A stretch of 64,000 bases of DNA. Origin: Bipolaris cookei. Its lineage: Eukaryota; Ascomycota; Dothideomycetes; Pleosporales; Pleosporaceae. Every line of letters begins with the position of its first letter. Positions within the stretch are counted from its first letter, which is position 1. The notes under the pieces are model-generated. The model ran no database searches. It saw only the letters and a list, made by a program, of their open reading frames with translations, and was not told where the DNA came from. A program made the translations under genes and the position numbers. The DNA lies in contig NRSV01000061.1 of assembly GCA_002286855.1 (NCBI GenBank), forward strand, positions 124,001 to 188,000. The letters are read 5' to 3'. Shown in pieces: positions 46,327 through 55,593 of the stretch.

Positions 46327-48585
46327 ATGACAGACTCTACCGACAACCTCAAGCCCTTGTTCGACGGTACAGCAACACTTCAGACTGAGCGCGACGGCTC
46401 GCGCATCGATGTTGATCAACTTGCATACCACCTCCTCAACCGTGATAACTTCCTTGAGCGGCAGTAAAAGGTCCTCATCGTCTCGAGCAAGGAGAAGCTC
46501 TTGCAAAAAGGCCAGCAACTCAACCTATCGCGGCCTGACCGGTACCACCTGGGTCTCGCGCGGGCAAAGGCCATCCAGAGGCTGAAGAGGCAACAGGGCT
46601 GGGATCACGAGGACTGTAAGATGGCGGAGTATCTCGTTGATGAGCCGAGCCTATATTTCTTGCACATGGCTATGTTCGGTGAGTCTAGTGATTATTACAA
46701 GCTGAGATACATATTATGCAGACCTTGTGAAACTGGGGCGCTTGGGGCTAGACTGACATATTCCGTGTCACCCAGTCACAACAGTAGGCAAGCAAGGCTC
46801 CGAGGAACAGCAAAACTACTGGATACCTAAGATTGTCAAATACAACATCATTGGGTGCTATGCGCAGACTGAGTTTGGCTACGGCAGCAACGTCAGAGGG
46901 CTGGAAGCCGTGGCCCTGTGGGACCCAATAAAAAAGGAATTCGAGATACACAGTCCAAGCCTGACTGCCACACATGCCGTATGTACCTCTCGCCCTCGTA
47001 CGACGTTCCAGAACTCCCTCCCTCCCAAAATTCGTTTTTGAAAGTGAGGCAATCGCTGACGCGCGCCATCCGTAGATCGTAGTAGCGCAACTAGTTTTGC
47101 CAAAATCACGCAACCTGCCCCAAGCGAGTAAAGTTTCGAAACCGAAGAGTCTCGACTCGGATTACGTCGCCCACGGCCCGCAGACATTCATCCTGCAGAT
47201 CCGGGATGAGAAGACGCATCAACCTCTGCCCGGAATAGCGGTGGGTAACATCGGGCCGAAATATAGTTACTCCAGTATGAACAATGGCTACATGGTCTTT
47301 GACCACTTTCGCGTACCCAAGTCGGCTATGCTGGGCCGTTATGCTGAGGTGTCAGATGAGACGGGCGCATTCGTGCGGAGAGGACACCCGGCTGTTGTGT
47401 ACGGAAGCTTAACATTTGTTCGAGGACAAATCATCATGCATGCAAGACTAGTCCTTGCACGGGCAGTCACTGTCACAGTGCGGTACTGTGCCATCAGGCG
47501 ACAGTTCAAGGACCGTGATTCCACTAATCCGTCAGACGAGGAGATGAAGGTGCTCGACTATCCAACTGTGCAGATACGTATCCTGCCGCTGCTTGCAACT
47601 GCTTTTGCACTGCATTACACGGGTGAATACATGTATACGCTGTATCAGAGATCGCGGGAGACGATGGAGACTGGAGACTTTGATCCCTTGGCGGAATTGC
47701 ACAGCGCAAGCTCGGGGCTGAAGAGTATCTGCACTACGCTTGCTGCTGATGGCATTGAAACGTGTCGATGCGCAATGGGCGGCCATGGATACGACGGTGG
47801 CAGCGGCCTTGTTGGACTCAATGCTGACTACCTCTCCAAACTGACAGTCAAGGGAGACAACTGGATGATTACCCAACAAGTGGCCGTGTATCTGATCAAG
47901 AAAATGAGCGATGTCATCAAACGTCCTGATATGCCACCCAAAGACCCAACGGATGAGCTGTTCAAGTTCTATCTCAAGAATTGCAATCATCACATGCCTC
48001 AGGAAATAGTAAAGGACGGGTCAATAAATGATCAGATTATAGTTCTGGTCTTTCAATGGCGGGCAGCAGACCTGTCATACCGCGCCTATCAGGCTCGCAT
48101 GGTGGAGAAGCAGTCGTGGATACGCCTGATATAGCTCCACAGTCTCAGTCGTGCATACTCTGAGCAGATTCTCGTCACCAACTTCTACAATGGCCTCGGC
48201 TCTGTTTCTCAGGCCAACCAGTCTGCTTTGCGAATATGCTTCTTGCTCTACTCCCTGTACACACTTGATCAGTATTCTTCTTCATTTACTATGACGGCTG
48301 CCGTTTTACCCGAGTCGGTATATGCTTTATAAAACACGGTAATTACTTTACTTGATGGCCGAGCTGCGGCCAGACGCTGTAAAGCTTGTAGATGCATGGT
48401 CCATACCAGACTCTCTTCTGAACAGTGCACTCGGAAGGTACGATGGTAAAGTGTATGAGGAGTTGTTCAACATGGCGCATCGCAAGAACCCATTGAACAA
48501 GGTCACGTTCAATCCGGACCGGCGTAGTGACGAGATTGTGCCGGGCAGCGGAAATGGGGGGCGACATATGTTGGCGAGGCTGTAG
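46327..48585 (+). pseudogene. Peroxisomal acyl-CoA oxidase pseudogene
   Basis: Remains of the flavoenzyme that starts peroxisomal beta-oxidation. The ATG at 46327 starts MTDSTDNLKPLF and meets TAA at 46465-46467 (FLERQ then stop then KVLIVSSKEK). Two clean introns follow (46679-46775, restoring MFVTTVGKQGSEEQQNYW, and 46979-47075). The FAD and substrate region GCYAQTEFGYGSNV and the blocks GHPAVVYGSLTFVRGQIIMH, YCAIRRQF, AMGGHGYDGGSGL and GDNWMITQQVA are well kept. TAG at 48132-48134, TAA at 48330-48332 and a one-base insertion near 48355 break the C-terminal half, whose last piece ends GSGNGGRHMLARL. That ending resembles a C-terminal peroxisomal signal (ARL, PTS1-like). All three stops replace Gln codons. 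Segment 46621-48134 alone could still encode a partial protein, but it would lack both ends. Confidence 0.9.
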
Positions 48586-48783
48586 TGTTACATGGGGTTT
48601 GGATCTATACTTCTCTGTCCGGGTTCTTACTAGGGCCGGTGAGCTTTACGCTAATGTTCCGTGAGTGTTGTCTGGCGATTCGTAGTGGAAAAGAGTTATG
48701 GATGTAACTGGGGGTTTTGACAAACTACTAATCTATATTCGATATAGACTAACAGGTAATAATCTTGTCAAGTAAAGCAACTA

Positions 48784-48836
48784 ACGTGAGTGACAAGCGA
48801 GTGGCCATACTAGGCGAGTGGCCACCCTCATTAATC
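48784..48836 (+). repeat. Left inverted repeat of the deleted pogo-like element
   Basis: Begins ACGTGAGTGACAAGCGAG. It contains a partial tandem repeat of GCGAGTGGCC (two copies 17 bp apart), possibly transposase-binding sites. It pairs with 49845-49895. Confidence 0.85.
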
Positions 48837-49844
48837 TTTCAATCTTCTGCACGTCATTGCTTCGCACTACAACCTTCTACTAGAAAATGTAGCATATAGA
48901 ATTAATCGCTAACTCCTACTATTTCTTTTTTCCCACGTGCGGGAGTTATGTCCTGTCTCTCCACAGTGCTTGCAGTGCCTTTTGCGCTGCTTGCCTGTAC
49001 CTGTTTGGGCCCTACCTTCACGCGTTTCCCCGTCTACCTGCACCTTAACATCTAGTTCCTCTGCCTATTCCTTTGAAAGGTCCCTGCCCTCTTGGATCCG
49101 CTTCCACTTCCGCGACTAACGCTCAAAAGCAGCCTTGTTTGACGCTTCAAGTTGCAGCACTCGGGCTGCTAGCAACGTCTGCAAATACAGTATCATCTCA
49201 GTGCCCTTTTCAAGCTAATTAAGCATATTAACTCTAGAAGATGGTAAGGAACCCTGATGCAGTGACTACTTTCACACAGTTTCCGACACCTATAGTAAAA
49301 CTAGTCTCGTCAAAGTTGTAGGTATCTTTGTCCTGTATGCTATACTTGGCCTTGACATTGCGTACAAGGTCGAACCAGGGCCCAATGGCATCTGGACCAC
49401 TACATAAGACTCTCTGGCGATCACGCTGCCGAGTTATTTGCGACTTGAGCTCAGGCTCGCGTTTGACGAAGTTTGAAGCCCATCGTGGGCCAACAGGCCT
49501 TGCATCACGCGCAGCGCGCAGTTGATTAGCCATATCTTCAACGCAACGCAGTGTTGGGGCAAATCCTTGGGCATCTAGCTTCTCGACGTAGTGTTTGAGC
49601 GCCTCCTTTTCAGTCTTTTCAAGGCTTGATGATTTGGGATGAGTATCACGTTGCGCCATCTTCCCAGCACGTCGGCGGCGGAGGGTTGTTCGAGATACGT
49701 TGTAAGTAGTGGCAGCGCGTTGCACACTTAGTTTTACTGGCGATTGAATTGCTTAGAGAACTGCTTTAATCCTCTCTTCTTTTGAGTGCTTCTCAAGATC
49801 AGATGGTTGAGACATTGTAGTTTGGAGTTTGGAGGCGTTGAAAA

Positions 49845-49895
49845 TCAATGAGGGTGGCCACTCGCCTAGCATGGCTACTCGCTCATCACTCATGT
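49845..49895 (-). repeat. Right inverted repeat of the deleted pogo-like element
   Basis: Read on the minus strand it begins ACATGAGTGATGAGCGAG. In the first 31 positions it differs from the left repeat only by transitions (five sites). The block CTAGGCGAGTGGCCACC and the bases after it are identical. Confidence 0.85.
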
Positions 49896-51279
49896 TAGTA
49901 AGAAAGTACAATTTGAGTTTACCACAACGAGAGTAATAATGAAATCTGTCCATGCTTATTTCCTCATTGCTTCCAGTCCTGCCATCACTAATGGTACTGT
50001 CTTGGCGTGATGGCACATCACGTGACCTCAAGCACAACGAGGGTCATTACCTTCTAACATGAACGTCCACAGGCCTCCAGCCTTATTGTCTCTTGTCAAG
50101 GAGAGAATCTTTCTGTTACTTTGTAACATGTAGTATGCAGCCAATGCATAGCACACAATTCCCAAGAGGGTGCTGGACAGAAACCCATCAAGTGTCAAAC
50201 GTGATAGAGAGGCGAAACTTGGGGTAGCGTGAAACTGGATTGTGCTGATCATTTGTTCTTTACCCCTCTTCTTTTTCCTTTACATTCAACTCTGTCGGGT
50301 TAGGGTCCTGATAGGAGATTAACTGGGACGAGAAGAAAAGAAAAAGTACCCCTGAAGACGTCATGGCACAGCTACTTATCTATCTAGCTGCATTGCCGTG
50401 CATAGAGAGTCGACCGATGATGCTATGCAGTGAATCTAGATATGTAGAGCCACCGAGCCACCAAGCCACTGTATGTCGGTATATGCATATGTAACTGTAG
50501 TTAGGCGGCCGTTGGAAAAGGGCCGATTCAGGCCTGCACTGTGAGCTGATTCGAGGCCCTGGTATATGCCCGTTGAAACGACGGCATCCGGGGTATGTGG
50601 GTTGGGGGAGGGGTCGGGTGCCTGGTCAGAAGCTGGCGGACACAAAGGCTGCGAAGGAAGCTGGGCAAGTAGGAGGCCGGGCAGAGGCAAAGGATGGGAA
50701 GAGTTTATGCTAACATGTGGACGAGATGCCGGATGGCGGCGTCGAAATACTCATGGAGCTAGGAGACAGCACCTGCAGTAAAAAGGTTGAAAGCTGTTGG
50801 GCAGCCAAGCCAAGGCTTCACTCCGAGTTTGACTCAGCAACGGTCGGAGGCCGAGCGCCTGTGACGCACGACGCACGACGCACGACGCACGACGGGGGAC
50901 TGCGGCACATCGAACACACATTTGCACACACATCCCCCGTGCAGGGCCGTTTTCCCGGCCGCCGGGCCTGAACCATCCCACCAACCCCCTTGCTCCCTAC
51001 ATACCATCTCGATCAGAAAACCTACATGGACGCTCTTCCGCCGGCCACCAGGCGCTTCGCTCAATGCTTGTAAAGGACGTTGACTGGGTTTCAGCCTGAT
51101 AGCTCACGTGAGGGCGCGCTACACCCCTTTTGGCGCGCACGCCTCTGATGATTGCGCACCAAAGGCCTAAAGCAAAGAGCCATAGTTGTGTAGACTGGAC
51201 CGGGTGCTATTAGGTTCCCGTCCTTTTTTTCTTATTCACCTCCACATTATCTGCTTGCACTAGGCTCCATCGCCCGTCA
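49896..51279. other. 1.4 kb intergenic region with a short minisatellite
   Basis: No gene recognised. A heptamer array lies near 50863-50894. The last 150 bp before 51280 are probably promoter and 5' UTR of the zinc-cluster gene. Confidence 0.45.
50863..50894. repeat. Heptanucleotide tandem repeat
   Basis: About four and a half copies of GACGCAC in tandem, some 390 bp upstream of the zinc-cluster regulator's start codon. Confidence 0.8.
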
Positions 51280-53582
51280 ATGTCCTATCGCGGAAGGCCC
51301 AGCAAGGGTTGCGAGGCTTGTCGAGCCCGTAAGGTCAAGGTGAGCATGCCTTTCCATTGCCCTCTCCCTCGTGGCCACATTGCACCCCCAACCACCAGGC
51401 TAATGCCACCATAGTGCGACGAGGCCAGGCCGGTTTGCAGTCGATGCACAAAGGCTAGCCACGAATGCAAGTATCGCGACCAAGCCGATATCCTCTTTCG
51501 GAACCAGACTGCTTCGGCGGCACAGAGAGCCGAGGAATCATGGCGGAAGAGATCTAAATCTCACCAGCGCCCAACCACGGCAGACAACAATACCGCTGCC
51601 TACGTCAAGACGCCTCCAAGCGATGCATCTACTCCGCCCACGCTCGACGACACACGCTCCTCGAGTGGGAGTGTGCACTCGTCCAGCGGGTCCACTGATG
51701 ACGCTACCCAGGATGCATTTAACATTTCACTGGCTACCATTGACCTAAGCAAAATGACCATTACGCCGGCACCCAATCCGGATTTCCGCCGCAAGGCATT
51801 TGAGCGATTTGTCTATGACTTTGTTCTGCCGGACTCGCCCACCATGCCAAAGGACGAACCCTCAGACGCCTTGTGGACTTTTATTCCAGTGTTGTACCAG
51901 GGTGCCTCGGAGGACTCTTTGATAGCTACTACTGTCGATGCTGTTGCATATGTCAACTATGCGAATAGGTGCAAGAATGCCCATGCCGCTGCATTAGCCG
52001 AGGAGTGTGTTGCTAAAGCCATTCCCATGTTGACCAAGGTGATTGCGGATAAGAAGCGATCGGCTACGAATGAGGCCTTGTGCTCAGTTTATCTTATGGG
52101 GGTTTATGAGGTATGCAGGGACGGAGTTTTGGTTGGCAGAGTCCTAACTTTGTCAGAACCTCACCAATGTGCAGCGAAAAGGCACGTTTATTGCCCATCA
52201 TCATGGTGCTACTGCGTTGCTCCAGCTGCGAACTGTCGAGCAATACTACAGTGACCCGATTTCAGCCAGATTGTATGAAGTAGCTTATGCACAAATGGTA
52301 ATACTGGAGTATATTTTCTCTGCGCATTGCTGACTTTGTCAAATAGTTACTTGGCAACCTACAGTCGGCAAAGCGCCCGCCCATTCCTAAAAAAGACGTA
52401 ATCAAAGTGGAAGGGTACCTTCCCAGTCTCTACAGCAATTCTCATGTCTTTGTCATCCGTCTGATATGGAGAGAAGCTATGTTGCACGCAAAGTGGCATG
52501 AGATTAAGCAAAGTGCGCACCCACCCACTAATCGCCTGGCTATGCTAGAGATTTTCCAGACCGCTGTCGAACTAGATGGTGCATTTCAAGCCTGGGAATC
52601 GCCCCTTACGCCGGCCTGGGATTACCACATGGCACCAAATACACCAGAGGCTCGGGCAGCTTATGACGAAAAATGGCAGAATCTCTTCCTAGCGAGTCGA
52701 GGTGCGCCGCCAGAGATTCATGCATACCAAAGCCTGAAGAGATGCTGGATCTGGGGCTTTTTTCGAACCAGTCGAATATTTCTCCTTCGTGACCTTCTTG
52801 AGATGCTTAATTGGTTATTGCGATTCCCAGAGCCGGTCCTGCCTTGTCCTCCTATGGCCGAGAGCGGTTCTACAACTACAAATGGGCAGTCCATTTCTGT
52901 TTTACTCAGCACCAGGAGTCTGCGTATGCAACAATCGATTACTACTACCCACTTGGTTGAAGTCATTGACAAGAACTGCTCAGCATTGTTCGGTAGCTTT
53001 ACAGTCCCGATACACCTCAAATCATACAATGACGTTGTTGGGATGAGAGGTTATGTTTGTTTGTGGCCACTGGGCATCATGGACGCTGCTCTGAGCTCAG
53101 GTCTTGTCCCAGATGTTGACGGGCCAGGAAGCCGACAACCATCGCCAGCAACCCACTTCCCGACATTTCAGACGTCGCCAAACAGCGACTCTTTTCAATC
53201 AAACCTGGGCTCAGAATTCAAAAATGCCTACGCATTGGCACCGCAATTCTCGGAGCTCGCCACCATCGTGCCGAAACTGGAAGTACCGAGTGCAAGCAAT
53301 AGTCCAGTGAACAGCACGCCAGTGTATGACCACATGGCGAAGAGGAATCACATTTTCGACTCCAATCCGGCACATCCGTATGATAGTCCAGTACATCTTC
53401 CGGCGGACTTTGGGATCCCAGAACCAAAGAAGATGGACGTTGCGTCAAGACGTGAGTGGGTCAACCGCCTCTTGTACTATTTGGGGACGGAGCTGGGACT
53501 CAAGAAGGCGCTATATGTGCCGCTTACCGAGGGATACATGCCAATTGTAAAGCCTAGTGTTGATCATCTTCTGGGTCGGTGA
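51280..53582 (+). CDS. Zn2Cys6 transcription factor
   Basis: Fungal zinc-cluster regulator. Four exons (51280-51339, 51415-52110, 52157-52297, 52347-53582; introns 75, 46 and 50 bp) give 710 aa. The binuclear cluster is residues 11-38, spacing C-x2-C-x6-C-x6-C-x2-C-x6-C; the first intron splits it between the second and third Cys (CEACRARKVK then CDEARPVC), a common position in fungi. A basic, Ser/Thr-rich linker follows, then the helical middle-homology region typical of the family (FERFVYDFVLPD, AKAIPMLTKVI, GTFIAHHHGATALLQL). The C-terminal half contains KRCWIWGFFRTSRIFLLRDLLE and ends HLLGR. Target genes are unknown. Its neighbours do not form an obvious pathway, although the decayed cluster is just upstream. 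Confidence 0.92.
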
Positions 53583-54283
53583 TGATGTTTGGGTCAGGGA
53601 GTGGTGACATGGAGGATATTTTGTTGTTTGTGGCGCATGAAGTTACGGAGCGTGAAGTAACAAGGCATCGTACGGGCGTTTGGTTGGTTTTTCTTTTGCA
53701 TGTGCGCGAACAATTTCTTCTCGCGTTATTTATTAAGCAACATATTAGTGTTTTGTTTTGGTTGTTGGTTGTGTTTGATGGACAGGAGGGAAGAGGATGT
53801 GTTGGTTGTATATAAGCAAGGTTGGAAGTCAAAGGTGGTAAGGTAATGGGGAGTTGAGAAGGGAGGATTGGTATATGAATGGAAAAATGGGGATCAGGAA
53901 ATTGGTGTAGCAACACGCTTTCTGGATAGGTATCATCAGGTATTGAATGGAATCTAGTACATTGATCACATCTCATTGCTCGAGCGACGGAGATAGGCCC
54001 CGCGCTAGTGCAACCTCCGACCCCACAGTTTAGGCTTACATAACGCACTCGTGCATCTGAACATCTGACCCAACATTTGCCCCATCCGCAGCCGCGATCC
54101 GACAAACCGCATTGTTTGTTTCGGTCCAAGAGGGATAGCCAGACATTTTGAAACATTGAAATTTGAAAGACTACAACACGACAGCATTTGCTTGCAGACG
54201 GGCAAAAAAAAAGACCTAGGAAAGAAACGGGATTTCAACGAGGCCAAAAAAAAAGAGAAAGCAAAGAAAGAAAGAGAGAAACA
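53583..54283. other. Intergenic spacer
   Basis: 700 bp. T- and G-rich 3' flank of the regulator, then an A-rich 5' leader (AAAGAAAGAAAGAGAG) immediately before the NAA10 start. No gene. Confidence 0.5.
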
Positions 54284-55078
54284 ATGGACATTCGCGTACT
54301 CCGCCCAGAAGACATTCCGCACGTGCAACTCGCCAATATCACGAATTTGCCGGAAAACTACTTTTGCAAGTACTACCTGTACCATGCGCTGAGCTGGCCG
54401 CAACTCAGCTATGTAGCCGTAGATGTAAGTTTTAGCACGTGACATTATCTCTCTCTTCCTTCGTTATACAAATCCCCTCCCCCCCTCCCCCTTCCGCCTA
54501 CCCTCATTACCAATCAATCAAACTCTCAAGTACACAATAAATCCTAACAGAAAAAGGTCTCCCGCCCCCCCAAAACCCCCTACGACCCCCCCAAAATCGT
54601 CGGCTACGTGCTCGCGAAAATGGAAGAAGAACCCACCGACGGCGTGCAACACGGCCACATCACCTCGCTATCCGTCATGCGCACGCACCGGCGCCTCGGC
54701 CTCGCTGAGAAACTAATGCGGCAATCTCAACGTGCAATGGCTGAGACCTTCAACGCGCACTACGTCTCGCTGCACGTCCGCGTGTCGAATACGGCGGCGC
54801 TGCATTTATACCGCGAGACGCTGGGGTTCAAGGTGGATAAGGTCGAGGCCAAGTATTATGCGGATGGCGAGGATGCGTATAGTATGAGGATTGAGCTGGG
54901 GGATGTGAAGAGGGCGGTGCGGGAGGAGGAAGAGGGGATTTGGGGGAGTGAGGGCGTGGACGAGGGGGAGGCTGTAGGCAGTGAGGGGAGGGAGGAGGTG
55001 AAGATGGTTAAGATGGGGAGGGGGAGGGGAGTGGTGGATTTGGTGGAAAAGAATGAGGCTGCTGCTACTGCTGCGTAG
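54284..55078 (+). CDS. ARD1: N-alpha-acetyltransferase NatA catalytic subunit (Naa10/Ard1)
   Basis: GNAT enzyme of the NatA complex, which acetylates protein N-termini at the ribosome after Met removal; it works with NAA15. Two exons (54284-54424, 54551-55078; 126-bp intron) give 222 aa. The N-terminus MDIRVLRPEDIPHVQLANI and NLPENYFCKYYLYHALSWPQ are hallmark Naa10 blocks. GHITSLSVMRTHRRLGLAEK contains the acetyl-CoA binding R-x-x-G-x-A loop, and HVRVSNTAALHLYRETLGF and YYADGEDAYSMR complete the fold. Residues after about 155 form an acidic Glu/Gly-rich tail unlike the core, common in this family. Exon 2 begins with a Pro/Lys-rich loop (KKVSRPPKTPYDPPK) that lengthens the normal turn. Confidence 0.95.
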
Positions 55079-55593
55079 ATGTGGGGGAGGAGGGGGTAAG
55101 GGGTGTATGAGGTGGGAACTGTTGTTCCGATGCTGATTGCGTGGAGGTATGATGGAGATGACGAGAATTATGAGAAAATTGGTTGAGAAAAGAATGCCAG
55201 TTGTGGCATGCACCAAGCAAGATTATGTGGATTTAAGGCATTGATTGGTACAAGTCTTGATACAGAGCATAGATCTATGTATATCGTATCTCTCCCCTTT
55301 TTCTATGCTAAATGCCACCAACACATGATTGAATGAAAATATTACGACAAGAGCGTTTTACCAAAAAAAACAAGAAGAAGAAGAAGAAGAAGAAGAAGAA
55401 GAAGAAGAAGAAGAAGAAGAAGAAGAAGAAGAAGAAGAAGAAGAAGAAGAAGAAGAAGAAGAAGAAGAAGCCAGTTGTAGATTACAAAACCGACAGTGGA
55501 TATCATAAAACAAATCCTGAATCGTTAATTCCCCATGGGACCTTATTCCCTTCCCGAGCCGTCATGATAGAAATTATTATCTTCCCTTGTGTT
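55079..55593. other. Convergent 3' spacer with AAG array
   Basis: 515 bp between convergent genes. It contains the long AAG repeat listed separately. No gene; the Lys-run open frame across it is an artefact of the repeat. Confidence 0.6.
55372..55471. repeat. AAG trinucleotide microsatellite
   Basis: About 33 consecutive AAG units, the largest simple repeat in the window, in the spacer between NAA10 and the convergent unknown gene. Likely hypervariable. Confidence 0.95.

Larger units (their letters stand above)
48784..49895 (-). mobile_element. Internally deleted, inactive pogo-like transposon
   Basis: 1.1 kb element bounded by imperfect inverted repeats of about 50 bp and by TA at each end (48782-48783 and 49896-49897). 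On the minus strand it holds the two ends of a transposase. The N-terminal part starts at an ATG near 49816 (MSQPSDLEKHSKEERIKAVL), hits TAA after residue 20 and continues through a helix-turn-helix (RAATTYNVSRTTLRRRRAG), a CENP-B-like domain and the first DDE motif (YNFDETSFTIGVG, about 49290). The rest of the DDE domain is absent. A C-terminal remnant (about 49110-48935) ends in a zinc knuckle CKHCGETGHNSRTW whose last Cys is Trp, with TAG codons upstream. It is a deletion derivative, unlike the 9 kb element, which has no knuckle and different termini. Confidence 0.87.

Noticed and set aside
46879..47187. Minus-strand frame containing an FWEGG-like string inside the oxidase pseudogene
   Set aside because: Considered as an inverted piece of the oxidase, but the plus-strand frame and intron explain the sequence. 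The match is too short.
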